From NCBI RefSeq assembly GCF_040250305.1, contig NZ_CP158190.1:2636001-2700000 (forward strand): a DNA stretch of 64,000 bases, written 5' to 3'. The notes beneath the pieces are model-generated. The model was not told where the DNA came from, ran no database searches, and saw only the letters and a program-made list of their open reading frames with translations. A program made the translations under genes and the position numbers. Shown here piece after piece: positions 52,732 through 61,603 of the stretch. Position 1 is the stretch's first letter. The number at the start of each line of letters is the position of its first letter. The stretch comes from Peribacillus frigoritolerans (GTDB taxonomy: Bacteria > Bacillota > Bacilli > Bacillales > DSM-1321).

Positions 52732-54720
52732 ATGAAATCGCTTACAGATGGACAAATCATTTGGGAACCGACAAAGGAACAAATCGAGCAAACGGTATTG
52801 ACTCAATATGTGAAATGGTTAAAAGAAAAGAAAGGTATAACATTTCATGATTATCATGAATTATGGAAATGGTCGGTAGATGAACTGGAGGAATTTTGGG
52901 CTTCAATTTGGGATTATTGTGATGTAAAAGCAGCCAGGAAATATGACAGGGTTTTAGCGGAGCAATCAATGCCAGGTGCGAAATGGTTCGAGGGGGCAAG
53001 GCTTAATTATGCTGAAAATGCATTATGGAATGAGCAAGAAGAGAAAACTGCGATTTTTTTTCGTTCCGAACACATCAGGCAGCAGGAAGTCAGCTGGAAA
53101 GAGCTGAAAGAAAAAGTAGCTTCTGTCGCCCATTCATTAAGGAAACTTGGTGTGAAATCCGGTGACCGTGTTGTTGCCTATATGCCAAACATACCTGAAG
53201 CTGTCATAGCTTTCCTGGCAACAGCAAGCATAGGTGCCATTTGGTCCAGTTGTTCACCTGACTTTGGGGCAAGAAGCGTCATAGATCGTTTCAAACAGAT
53301 TGAACCAGTTGTATTACTGGCGGTTGATGGATATCAGTACAATGGAAATGTATATGATAAAACATCAGTCGTCTCCCAGCTTAAACAGGAATTGGTCACT
53401 GTAAAGCATACCGTGCTGGTTCCTTACATAGAAAAAAAGATTTTGGATATGAATCTGGCAGATACGGTTCCTTGGGATGACCTTTTAAAAGAAAAGGCAG
53501 AATTATCTTTTGAAAATGTTCCGTTCGATCATCCGCTTTGGATTCTCTATTCATCCGGTACAACCGGAATGCCAAAACCAATTGTACAAGGGCATGGCGG
53601 TATATTATTGGAGCATTTAAAATCAACAAGAATCCATCAAGGCATGACTTCCGAGGATACTGTATTCTGGTTTACGACTACAGGCTGGATGATGTGGAAT
53701 CTCCTTATGGGCGGTTTGCTTAATGAAGGGACCATCGTCCTTTATGACGGCAGTCCTTCTTTTCCGAATATGGATGCCCTTTGGGAATTGGCTGAAGATA
53801 CAGGCATGACCTTCTTTGGAACAAGTGCACCATTCCTTACGAATTCCATGAAGTTAGGAAACAAGCCAATGGGAAAATATGATTTATCAAAATTGAAGGC
53901 TCTTTTTTCAACTGGGGCTCCATTGTCTGGCGACGGTTATAAATGGGTGTATGAGAATGTCAAGAAGGATATCTGGCTCAGTTCATCCAGTGGCGGAACC
54001 GATGTTTGTGCCGGGTTTGTAGGTGGCGTTCCAACATTGCCCGTAAGAATCGGAGAGATACAAGGAAGGGCATTGGGTGTTTGTGCAGAAGCTTTTGATG
54101 AGCATGGTCAAACATTGATTAATGTAGTCGGTGAATTGGTCATTACCAAACCGATGCCATCCATGCCGCTATACTTCTGGAATGATCATGATGGGACAAG
54201 ATACTACGAGAGTTATTTCGATACGTATCCTGGCATATGGAAACATGGTGATTGGATAAAGATTGACGACAAGGGCAGCTGTATCATTTATGGTCGTTCC
54301 GACTCGACGATCAACCGTTCTGGTGTACGGATGGGAACTAGCGATATCTACCGGGTCGTCGAAGCGATCGACGAGGTGATGGAAAGCCTTGTCATTGATA
54401 GGGAAGTGCTTGGCCGCGGTTCCTCACTGCTGCTGTTTCTTGTCCTTAAGCCCGGTAATAGCCTGGATACAGCATTGACGGCAAAAATCAAGGAACAAAT
54501 CAGAGGGCAAGTGTCCCCTCGCTTTATCCCTGACCAAATCCATGTCGTTGAACAAATTCCTAAAACGTTGAACGGAAAGAAAATGGAAGTCCCGATACGT
54601 AAAGTGTTATTAGGTTTCGAGTTTGATAAAGTAGTCAATGCAGACTCCATGGGAAATCCAGAATCGCTACAGTTCTTTAAAGAATTAGCTCTCGAGTTGA
54701 ATGAGAAAAAAATATTCTAG
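52732..54720 (+). CDS. Acetoacetate--CoA ligase (acetoacetyl-CoA synthetase)
   Basis: About 662 residues, AMP-forming adenylating enzyme of the acetoacetyl-CoA synthetase branch: the N-terminal ACAS domain (WEFWASIWDYCDV-like DELEEFWASIWDYCDVKA, AKWFEGARLNYAEN), the P-loop ILYSSGTTGMPKPIVQ, and FTTTGWMMWNLLMGG. It activates acetoacetate, so it serves ketone-body or leucine/PHB metabolism. The frame opens at 52699, but AAGGGAG eight bases before ATG 52732 sets the start. It has its own promoter and terminator. Confidence 0.92.
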   Translation: MKSLTDGQIIWEPTKEQIEQTVLTQYVKWLKEKKGITFHDYHELWKWSVDELEEFWASIWDYCDVKAARKYDRVLAEQSMPGAKWFEGARLNYAENALWNEQEEKTAIFFRSEHIRQQEVSWKELKEKVASVAHSLRKLGVKSGDRVVAYMPNIPEAVIAFLATASIGAIWSSCSPDFGARSVIDRFKQIEPVVLLAVDGYQYNGNVYDKTSVVSQLKQELVTVKHTVLVPYIEKKILDMNLADTVPWDDLLKEKAELSFENVPFDHPLWILYSSGTTGMPKPIVQGHGGILLEHLKSTRIHQGMTSEDTVFWFTTTGWMMWNLLMGGLLNEGTIVLYDGSPSFPNMDALWELAEDTGMTFFGTSAPFLTNSMKLGNKPMGKYDLSKLKALFSTGAPLSGDGYKWVYENVKKDIWLSSSSGGTDVCAGFVGGVPTLPVRIGEIQGRALGVCAEAFDEHGQTLINVVGELVITKPMPSMPLYFWNDHDGTRYYESYFDTYPGIWKHGDWIKIDDKGSCIIYGRSDSTINRSGVRMGTSDIYRVVEAIDEVMESLVIDREVLGRGSSLLLFLVLKPGNSLDTALTAKIKEQIRGQVSPRFIPDQIHVVEQIPKTLNGKKMEVPIRKVLLGFEFDKVVNADSMGNPESLQFFKELALELNEKKIF

Positions 54721-54726
54721 CAATCA

Positions 54727-54754
54727 GGCGGAGCAAAATGCTCCGTCTTTTTTT
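54727..54754 (+). terminator. Intrinsic terminator
   Basis: GGCGGAGC (54727-54734) pairs with GCTCCGTC (54740-54747), then seven T residues. Confidence 0.9.
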
Positions 54755-54835
54755 AGACTGTTTAGTTTAGATTGTTATTTTTTTCACCTACTAACTGAAC
54801 ATTGATATAATCCGTTTTATAGGAGGCGTTTAGTG

Positions 54836-55815
54836 ATGTGGGAAAATGTATACGAAGGTTTCAGCGAACTGCTAAGTCACAGCAAATGGCTTTATTTGAG
54901 GCCATAAAACAAGCTTTGTTTCCAGAGAATCTGATAGAATTGAAAAATTGTTCAGATCTATACGTGAAGCTCGATTGCTTCAAGTATAGGTTGCGTTCAT
55001 TTTGGAAGTACACTGTAAAACGCAATGGGAGATTTCGTACAAGGCAACGCTATTTATGTAAGGACTGCAATAAATCCTTCAATAATATGCTAATACTACA
55101 TTTTCAGTCTCTAAATATCCAGAAAAATGGGTCAAAAATATTGAGTTTATGATTGAGGGTGTTACTTTACGCAAGATAGCTAAAAATACATATCTCCACT
55201 GCATTCTATTGGAGACATAAAATCTTGAAAGCAATCTTCAAACAATTCGAAGGTATTGTCGAGAGTGATTAAACATTTTTTCGTGAGTCTTTAAAAGGCC
55301 GCCGCATGATCAATCATAGAAAAATGAAAAAAAGAAGAGAAAAGGATAAAAAAAGAGGAATTTCTAATCTAAAGATTGCCGTAGTAGTAGCTCAAGACCG
55401 CAATGGAAATATGGTTGCACGTAAAGCCTGTACTGGGCGGGTTAAAGCTGAAGAAATTGAAGCAGTTATAGGTGATTTTATTCACCCACCTGCTTTGTAT
55501 GCACTGGTACCGCAACAAACTATAAAAAATTTGCTTAGGTAAAAGGCTTGCTGCACGAGACGATTAATGAACGTGAGAAGCAACGTGTAAAAAAAGCTTT
55601 ATTTCATATACAGCACGTTAATAACTTTCACAACAGACTAGAGGGTTGGATGGAGCGTTTTTAAGGAGTCGGAACATATTATCTTAATTACCTTTACTGG
55701 TTTTCGCTGTCTAGAAATAGGGGAAAATATGGCAAATGATAAACGAGTTGAACAAATGCTTATTTCAGCTTGTCCTAAATCTAAATATTATACTGTTGAG
55801 ACGTTCAGAAGTTAA
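54836..55815 (+). mobile_element. Dead IS1595-family transposase copy
   Basis: About 980 bp, nearly full transposase length but with many lesions. It starts MWENVYEGFSEL at 54836 and shifts frame to AKSQQMALFEAIKQALFPEN. Then come a zinc-ribbon half (RQRYLCKDCNKSFN), IEFMIEGVTLRKIAKN in another frame, and IVESD followed by a stop where DETFFRES is expected. KKRGISNLKIAVVVAQDRNG, then HNRLEGWMERF and KSKYYTVETFRS at the end complete it. The DDE region is ISXO2-like. Terminal inverted repeats were not found. Confidence 0.85.
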
Positions 55816-55930
55816 CCAGCTTTGGGGGTTCGGTGCACTAAAAAACGCTCAGAGTATTTTTCCTCTAAGCGTGATAATACAAGTGATCCGGTTACTCCAT
55901 TAAAGCCCTCATTTTTTGAAAAGCTAATAT

Positions 55931-56965
55931 TTAAAAATAAGCATTGTAGACTTTACCAATAATACCTTTTAATTGATGAACACCTAGATCGGTATTTATC
56001 ATAATGACTATTCCCGTTTCTAAATAAGGATAAGCTACCATCATACATTGAAAACCAACGCCCCAACCAAGAGATGAAATCTCAATTCCCTTTTCGTTTT
56101 TATCTAGGAAAATTCCTAGCCCAGTCCACTCTTTACAACCTTGGGAATTTATAACTTCAATTGCTTTACTTACTGAAAGCTTAAGCTTACTTTCACCATT
56201 TAAAGAATTCATTAATTCAATGACCAAAAGAGCTAAATCTGTAGGCGTTGTCCATAACCCAGAAGCTGCTGGATATGGATATATTGGATATTTTCCATTT
56301 ACTAATTCTCCACTTTTGTTATGACCGCAAGAGAAATATTTTTTGGTTGCTTCTGATGTTGGAAATTCAAATGTGCTATTTTCCATATTTAATGGTTGAA
56401 AAATATGTTCAATCATTACTTCCTTAAAAAGTTTTCCAGTAACGTCTTCTATCAAAAGCTGTATAATGCAAAAACCTGCGTCTGAATATTGAAAGGTGCT
56501 CCCAGGCTCATACTTAATTTCAATAGGAGCTTTACAATAGGGTGTTCTTCCTTCTAAAAGCTCGACCATTGTGGGGTTACCTAACCTCGAATCGAATTCA
56601 ATAAAACTTCCTTCGGGGTCAATAACACCAGATTGGTGACTAAGTAAATTTCTTAATGTAACTTTTTTATTTTTATTTAGTTCATTATGAGGAACCTTCC
56701 ACGATGAAAGTTTTTCATTTACATTCTCATCTAAATCAAGAATACTTTGTTCCGTCAATTTCATCACTAGAATTGAGGTTAAAAATTTACTGATTGAACA
56801 AGCATTAAATATAGAATTACTTTCCACTCTTTTATCTGTTTCTGCTTCAAGAAAACCATAGCATTCTGTACTTCTTATGTAACCACCATCAATTTCTGCA
56901 ATGCTTAATCCAGAAACATTATAATCTTCCATGAGCTTTTGAATGTTGATATTTTGTGTTTTCAT
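55931..56965 (-). CDS. Serine hydrolase, class C beta-lactamase family
   Basis: A 344-residue penicillin-binding-protein-like hydrolase without a signal peptide. The nucleophile is S57 in the SxxK motif (SISK, 57-60) and the Tyr motif is YSD in FQYSDAGF; LLSHQSGV and WTTPTDLALLV are typical of the family. It is likely an esterase/peptidase-type member rather than a resistance enzyme. The frame runs to 57049, but GGGGG seven bases before ATG 56965 sets the start. Confidence 0.88.
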   Translation of the reverse strand: MKTQNINIQKLMEDYNVSGLSIAEIDGGYIRSTECYGFLEAETDKRVESNSIFNACSISKFLTSILVMKLTEQSILDLDENVNEKLSSWKVPHNELNKNKKVTLRNLLSHQSGVIDPEGSFIEFDSRLGNPTMVELLEGRTPYCKAPIEIKYEPGSTFQYSDAGFCIIQLLIEDVTGKLFKEVMIEHIFQPLNMENSTFEFPTSEATKKYFSCGHNKSGELVNGKYPIYPYPAASGLWTTPTDLALLVIELMNSLNGESKLKLSVSKAIEVINSQGCKEWTGLGIFLDKNEKGIEISSLGWGVGFQCMMVAYPYLETGIVIMINTDLGVHQLKGIIGKVYNAYF

Positions 56966-57105
56966 ACTAACAACCCCCAAATTAACTCCTATGTACAAAC
57001 GTTTAAAATAAAACTCATTTAAACTGCCCGTTTGTTGAATAAGAACCACTTATATTTTACCATAAAATTCAAGTGGTTAGTTTTTATCCTGAGAGCAACA
57101 ATCTT

Positions 57106-57294
57106 TTAGAAAACAGCCTTTTTTATATAATTCTCTTGAATAATCTTGGTGATAATTCTAAAAGCGAGCAACTTGTCCATTTCTGGATATTGGTCTGGAT
57201 TTTCGAACGTGATGCCAATCGGTCTCCCGTTATAATGGCCATCTATGACATGAAAGGCAACTCCTATGTTTGTGTAGGTAACTCTCGTATACAA
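57106..57294 (-). other. Possible gene remnant, minus strand
   Basis: A 62-codon frame reading TNIGVAFHVIDGHYNGRPIG then ITFENPDQYPEMDKLL. Its composition looks protein-like, but there is no ribosome site and no recognised family. The overlapping plus-strand 118-codon frame looks less like a protein. It may be the C-terminal end of a lost gene. Confidence 0.25.
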
Positions 57295-57442
57295 GCAAGA
57301 AAATTGCTAACTGATAAAGCAATAAATGGTTGCCCCTTTTCCCGTTCTATCATTGGATCGGCCCACCATCTTAAAAAGAATATGTATTTCTGGAAATATT
57401 TTCTTGACATTTTTAAAACAGCTGAATAGAATAAAATACATG

Positions 57443-57458
57443 GTCAGTAAGTACTGAC
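57443..57458. promoter_or_regulatory. TetR operator candidate 1
   Basis: GTCAGTA-AG-TACTGAC is a perfect 7-bp inverted repeat 25 bp before the TetR-type gene, well placed for autorepression. Confidence 0.65.
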
Positions 57459-57482
57459 AGTCCATTCAGAGGAAGTGAGAGC

Positions 57483-58076
57483 ATGAGCAGCAGTAATAAG
57501 CTAAGTACCGATGATAAGCTGCTGTTAGCGGCAATCGATCTAATCGCAGAGAAGGGGTACAATGGTGTTACTACTCAGGAAATTGCTGGTGCCGCAGGTT
57601 TGAGTGAAAAAACACTGTTTCGTCGGTTTGGAAGCAAGCTAAATCTTCTAGAAACAGCATTTGATCGATATCATTATGCCGAAGAGATGACAAGACTTTT
57701 TAATGAAGAGCAAATCGTGTGGGATTTACATTCAGACTTACAACTGATCAGTCGAACGTATCATGAAATCATGAATCGTAACCGGAAAATGATTATGATA
57801 AGTATCAAGGAGGAAGGCAATTTACCTGGGTTTCGAGAAAAAACACAAAAGCACCCTCGACAGTTACTGGAAATTTTGACAAACTATTTTAACACGATGT
57901 ATGAAAAAGGAAAGCTTATCCACACAGACCCAGAGCTTCAGGCGTTGTCGTTCATGATGATGAATTTTGGTGCCTTTATGAACAATCTGGATGGTGATGG
58001 AAACTATCCAACCGTGTCCCTGGAGGCATTTATAATGGGGAGTGTACAAACATTTACTAGGGCTTTAACTCCCTAG
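57483..58076 (+). CDS. TetR/AcrR family transcriptional regulator
   Basis: A 197-residue repressor with an N-terminal TetR helix-turn-helix (about 15-60: LLLAAIDLIAEKGYNGVTTQ, then EIAGAAGLSEKTLFRRFGSK) and a helical ligand-binding domain. Upstream is a perfect GTCAGTA/TACTGAC palindrome, and a related GTCAG/CTGAC palindrome precedes the next gene, so it likely controls itself and the monooxygenase-reductase pair. The ATG follows AGAGGAAGTGAGAGC. Confidence 0.9.
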   Translation: MSSSNKLSTDDKLLLAAIDLIAEKGYNGVTTQEIAGAAGLSEKTLFRRFGSKLNLLETAFDRYHYAEEMTRLFNEEQIVWDLHSDLQLISRTYHEIMNRNRKMIMISIKEEGNLPGFREKTQKHPRQLLEILTNYFNTMYEKGKLIHTDPELQALSFMMMNFGAFMNNLDGDGNYPTVSLEAFIMGSVQTFTRALTP

Positions 58077-58097
58077 TTTTTCATTGAAAAAATGACA

Positions 58098-58109
58098 GTC
58101 AGCACTGAC
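58098..58109. promoter_or_regulatory. TetR operator candidate 2
   Basis: GTCAG-CA-CTGAC, a 5-bp inverted repeat sharing its half-site with operator 1, 77 bp before the monooxygenase gene. The spacing differs from operator 1. Confidence 0.45.
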
Positions 58110-58185
58110 GTACTTTGAGAATAAAAGGAAATGGCGATTATTAATTAATTGAAAAAAATATGTTAAATGACAGGAGATTATGAAT

Positions 58186-58509
58186 ATGAAATCAAGTAAT
58201 ACAATAGTATGGATTAATGTATTTACAGCTAAACCAGGCAAACTAGATGAATTGGTTGCTATCCAAGCTGAAGAACTACTCAATTTTAAGAAGGGATCAC
58301 AAGGTGTTCCTGGTTGGATCAGTAGCCGTTGGCATCGTTCTGTGGATAATAATAAGGCAATTATGGTAACTACCTTTGAGAGTATTGATTTTCATGAAAA
58401 TTGGTTAGAAAAAAGTGAATTTAGAGAACATCTTAACAAAATAAACCATCTCATTGAAGATACAGAAGGTGGGTACTACACGTTAGTGGAAGAGATTGAA
58501 AATATGTAA
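58186..58509 (+). CDS. Antibiotic biosynthesis monooxygenase (ABM) domain protein
   Basis: A 107-residue dimeric alpha+beta barrel protein of the ABM type (IVWINVFTAKPGKLDELVAI, VPGWISSRWHRSVDNNKAIM, FESIDFHENWLEKSEFREHL). Such proteins act as cofactor-free oxygenases on quinone- or heme-like substrates. ATG 58180 lies only three bases after AGGAG; ATG 58186 has nine-base spacing and is preferred. Next to a flavin reductase, it suggests quinone/redox detoxification under TetR control. Confidence 0.85.
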   Translation: MKSSNTIVWINVFTAKPGKLDELVAIQAEELLNFKKGSQGVPGWISSRWHRSVDNNKAIMVTTFESIDFHENWLEKSEFREHLNKINHLIEDTEGGYYTLVEEIENM

Positions 58510-58581
58510 ATCCATCAAATCATGAGGTTATATTCTTAAACAAATAATTTGCCAGTCAGTTATTACGAGGGGGAGAAAACA

Positions 58582-59124
58582 TTGGAAAAATTAAAGATGG
58601 GAATTATCTTAGGAAGCACACGAATAGGACGCGTAAGTCCACAAGTGGGAAATTGGGTTAAAGAAATAGCTGATGAACGAGAAGATGCAAATTATGAAAT
58701 CGTCGATATCGCAGATTTTAACTTGCCATTTGTTGGAGAAGGCACTGGTAAAGAACGTGGATTATTAGCTTGGTCAGAAAAACTTTCTAGCTTGGATGGT
58801 TTTGTGTTTATCGTACAAGAATACAATCACAGTATTACAGGGGCATTAAAAAACGCACTTGATTCCGCACGTGATGAATGGAACAACAAAGCTGCGGGCA
58901 TCGTGAGCTATGGTTCAACTGGCGGAGCCCGAGCAGCCGAACATTTGCGCGGCATCTTAGGGGAATTACTAGTTGCGGACGTTCGGGTAAATCCAACATT
59001 ATCGCTTTTTACAGACTTTGAAAACTTCAAAACGTTTAAACCAGCTGATTTACACCGTGGTAATGTCCATGCAATGTTAGATCAAACGATTGCATGGAGC
59101 GGTGCCTTAAAAAGATTACGATAA
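58582..59124 (+). CDS. NADPH-dependent FMN reductase
   Basis: A 180-residue flavodoxin-like reductase: GIILGSTRIGRVSPQVGNWV binds the FMN phosphate, FVFIVQEYNHSITGALKNAL is the flavin loop, and KAAGIVSYGSTGGARAAEHL is family-typical. It probably reduces quinones, azo compounds or metal ions with FMN as cofactor. The frame opens at 58549; GAGGGGGAG seven bases before TTG 58582 sets the start. Confidence 0.9.
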   Translation: MEKLKMGIILGSTRIGRVSPQVGNWVKEIADEREDANYEIVDIADFNLPFVGEGTGKERGLLAWSEKLSSLDGFVFIVQEYNHSITGALKNALDSARDEWNNKAAGIVSYGSTGGARAAEHLRGILGELLVADVRVNPTLSLFTDFENFKTFKPADLHRGNVHAMLDQTIAWSGALKRLR

Positions 59125-59300
59125 GCTTGATAGTTTACTAGCTATGTCCTTCCCCTCCAACTTTTTAACAATATTCATGTTAGCAAGCACTAACACCTAA
59201 GCAAATGGTGCATAAAGAGCATATTCCTTAGACAGGCTGCATTCACATTCAAACCATCCTTTCACTTCAGTGATAAGTGATATGAATAGTATAGTTTAAA

Positions 59301-59350
59301 AAAACGAGACAAAACGAGACAACAATCTCATTTTGTCTCGTTTTGTTTCG
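59301..59350. promoter_or_regulatory. Long palindrome: terminator and probable enhancer site for the aco promoter
   Basis: Arms 59301-59319 and 59326-59344 form a 19-bp stem with one mismatch, and TGTTTC follows. Within it CGAGACAAAA and its complement recur. As a terminator it would end the FMN reductase transcript. Its centre lies about 95 bp before the predicted start of the aco transcript, the usual distance for an AcoR-like activator. Confidence 0.6.
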
Positions 59351-59390
59351 GCTGAAAATAGATACATTCCCAATTTTACCGCCCCACATT

Positions 59391-59406
59391 TTGGCACGGC
59401 AATTGC
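59391..59406 (+). promoter_or_regulatory. Sigma-54 (SigL) -24/-12 promoter of the aco operon
   Basis: TTGGCAC-GGCAA-TTGC matches the sigma-54 consensus TTGGCAC-N5-TTGC exactly, 44 bp before acoA. aco operons of bacilli are known to depend on SigL and AcoR. Confidence 0.92.
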
Positions 59407-59449
59407 AATATATAAAATTGACTCATTATTAATGATTGGGGGCTGAAAA

Positions 59450-60442
59450 ATGGAAACGGTACAATCGAATGAAATAAAGTTATCTCAGGACAAGGCTTAT
59501 TGGATGTACAAAAAAATGCTGGAGATCAGAAAATTCGAAGACCAGGTTCATGAATCTTTTGCAAAGGGGATTTTACCAGGGTTTGTCCATTTGTATGCAG
59601 GGGAAGAAGCGGTTGCTGTCGGAGTATGTGCTCACCTATCCGAAAAGGACAGCATCACAAGCACCCACAGGGGGCATGGCCATTGTATTGCAAAAGAATG
59701 CGACCTTAACGGGATGATGGCTGAAATCTATGGGAAGGTGACAGGGCTTTGCAAAGGGAAAGGCGGTTCCATGCATATTGCCGATTTGGATAAAGGGATG
59801 TTAGGTGCGAACGGAATAGTCGGTGGTGGCTTTCCGCTCGCATGTGGGGCAGCATTAACTGCCAAATATAAAAAGACCGATCATGTTAGTGTTTGTTTTT
59901 TTGGTGATGGTGCCAACAATCATGGAACATTCCATGAAGGGGTAAATCTGGCGGCAATCTGGAAGCTGCCCGTTATATTCATCGCTGAAAATAATGGGTA
60001 TGGGGAAGCCACGCCTTTCAACTATGCTTCAAGCTGTAAAACGATAGCCGATCGGGCGATAAGCTACAATATCCCGGGTGTCCGGGTTGATGGGAAAGAT
60101 GTATTGGCTGTGTATAAGGCTGCTGAAGAAGCCGTTCAGAGGGCTCGCAGGGGAGAAGGCCCATCATTGATCGAATGCGTTACTTATCGTAATTATGGCC
60201 ACTTCGAGGGAGATGCACAGAAGTACAAAAAAGAACAAGACAAAAAGGAGCATAAACAAGAGAAAGATGCGATTGCCCTATTTAGGAATTACTTGCTGAA
60301 TCAGAATCTGCTGGCGGAAAAAGAACTGATTTCTCTTGAGAATGCCGTTGAGGAATCTATTAAACAAGCAGTCAAGTTCAGTGAAGATAGCTCGTATCCA
60401 GAGGCATCCGATTTATTAAACGATGTTTATGTATCCTATTAA
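59450..60442 (+). CDS. acoA: Acetoin dehydrogenase E1 component, alpha subunit
   Basis: A 330-residue TPP-dependent E1 alpha. The TPP motif is GDGANNHGTFHEGVNLAAIW (GDG...N), with THRGHGHCIAK and KGGSMHIAD as in acetoin/pyruvate E1 alpha. With AcoB it cleaves acetoin to acetaldehyde and an acetyl group for the E2 lipoyl. It is first in acoABCL, behind the sigma-54 promoter. The ATG follows GGGGGCTGAAAA. Confidence 0.94.
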   Translation: METVQSNEIKLSQDKAYWMYKKMLEIRKFEDQVHESFAKGILPGFVHLYAGEEAVAVGVCAHLSEKDSITSTHRGHGHCIAKECDLNGMMAEIYGKVTGLCKGKGGSMHIADLDKGMLGANGIVGGGFPLACGAALTAKYKKTDHVSVCFFGDGANNHGTFHEGVNLAAIWKLPVIFIAENNGYGEATPFNYASSCKTIADRAISYNIPGVRVDGKDVLAVYKAAEEAVQRARRGEGPSLIECVTYRNYGHFEGDAQKYKKEQDKKEHKQEKDAIALFRNYLLNQNLLAEKELISLENAVEESIKQAVKFSEDSSYPEASDLLNDVYVSY

Positions 60443-60463
60443 ACTATAAAAGGAGGAATTGAG

Positions 60464-61498
60464 ATGAGTAGAAAAATCAGTATGTCACAAGCAATAAATG
60501 AAGCAATGGCCATGGCAATGAGAAAAGACGAAAATGTCATCCTTATGGGAGAAGATGTAGCCGGCGGTGCAGAAGTCGATCATTTGCAGGATGACGAAGC
60601 ATGGGGTGGTGTTTTAGGTGTCACAAAAGGATTGGTTCAAGAGTTTGGCCGGGATAGAATCCTCGATACACCCATTGCGGAAGCAGGATATATGGGAGCG
60701 GCCATGGCAGCCGCTTCGACAGGCTTACGACCGATTGCCGAGTTAATGTTCAACGATTTCATTGGCAGCTGTTTGGATGAAGTATTGAATCAAGGTGCGA
60801 AGTTCCGCTATATGTTTGGCGGAAAAGCACAGGTTCCCGTGACGATCCGTACGATGCATGGTGCAGGGTTCAGGGCTGCAGCTCAGCATTCACAAAGCCT
60901 CTATGCTTTGTTCACCAGCATTCCTGGATTGAAGGTCGTCGTTCCCTCATCCCCCTATGACGCAAAAGGGCTCTTACTTTCAGCCATTGAAGATAATGAC
61001 CCTGTCATCTTTTTTGAAGATAAAACGCTATACAACATGGTAGGGGAGGTTCCGGAAGGCTACTATACAATCCCAATCGGCAAAGCTGAAATTAAAAGGA
61101 AAGGCTCGGATTTGACGGTCGTTGCCATCGGTAAACAAGTTCACACCGCGATGGAGGCTGCTGAAAAACTCACAGCTAAAGGCATTGAAGTTGAGATTGT
61201 CGACCCGCGGAGCTTGTCACCACTGGATGAAGAATCGATACTCTCCTCTGTGGCAAAAACAAATCGTTTGATTGTGATCGATGAAGCGAACCCAAGATGC
61301 AGCGTCGCTACGGATATTGCCGCACTGGTGGCGGATAAAGGATTTGACACGCTCGATGCACCAATTAAGAGGATTACGGCACCACATACACCTGTTCCTT
61401 TTTCTCCACCGCTAGAAGATATTTACCTTCCAACATCGGAAAAAGTGATACAAGTCGTTTCAGAATTATTGGGGGAACCTTCCATTCTTGGGGTGTAA
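60464..61498 (+). CDS. acoB: Acetoin dehydrogenase E1 component, beta subunit
   Basis: A 344-residue transketolase-like E1 beta (MGEDVAGGAEVDHLQD, GVTKGLVQEFGRDRILDTPI, AEAGYMGAAMAAASTGLRPI, ELMFNDFIGSCLDEVLNQGA). The length and GRDR..DTPIAE pattern agree with AcoB/PdhB. The ribosome site is AGGAGGAATTGAG. A hairpin lies in the 105-bp gap before acoC. Confidence 0.94.
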   Translation: MSRKISMSQAINEAMAMAMRKDENVILMGEDVAGGAEVDHLQDDEAWGGVLGVTKGLVQEFGRDRILDTPIAEAGYMGAAMAAASTGLRPIAELMFNDFIGSCLDEVLNQGAKFRYMFGGKAQVPVTIRTMHGAGFRAAAQHSQSLYALFTSIPGLKVVVPSSPYDAKGLLLSAIEDNDPVIFFEDKTLYNMVGEVPEGYYTIPIGKAEIKRKGSDLTVVAIGKQVHTAMEAAEKLTAKGIEVEIVDPRSLSPLDEESILSSVAKTNRLIVIDEANPRCSVATDIAALVADKGFDTLDAPIKRITAPHTPVPFSPPLEDIYLPTSEKVIQVVSELLGEPSILGV

Positions 61499-61517
61499 TT
61501 AAATCAATATGATGCAT

Positions 61518-61555
61518 GCTCCAGCTTTTTCGCATAGAACTGCAAAAGTTGGAGC
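61518..61555 (+). promoter_or_regulatory. Intercistronic hairpin between acoB and acoC
   Basis: GCTCCAGCTTTT (61518-61529) pairs with AAAAGTTGGAGC (61544-61555), with a G-T wobble. No T tract follows, so mRNA processing or stability control is more likely than termination. Confidence 0.5.
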
Positions 61556-61603
61556 AACAAAACCAAAGAGACACAGAAACCAATCTGAAGGGAGAAATAA
61601 GAT

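Noticed and set aside
55931-56965. Beta-lactam resistance gene
   Set aside because: No signal peptide and YSD instead of YxN; it fits the broad serine-hydrolase group better.
57073-57429. 118-codon plus-strand frame between serine hydrolase and TetR
   Set aside because: No ribosome site, start lies in the promoter of the divergent gene, and the translation is not protein-like in its second half.
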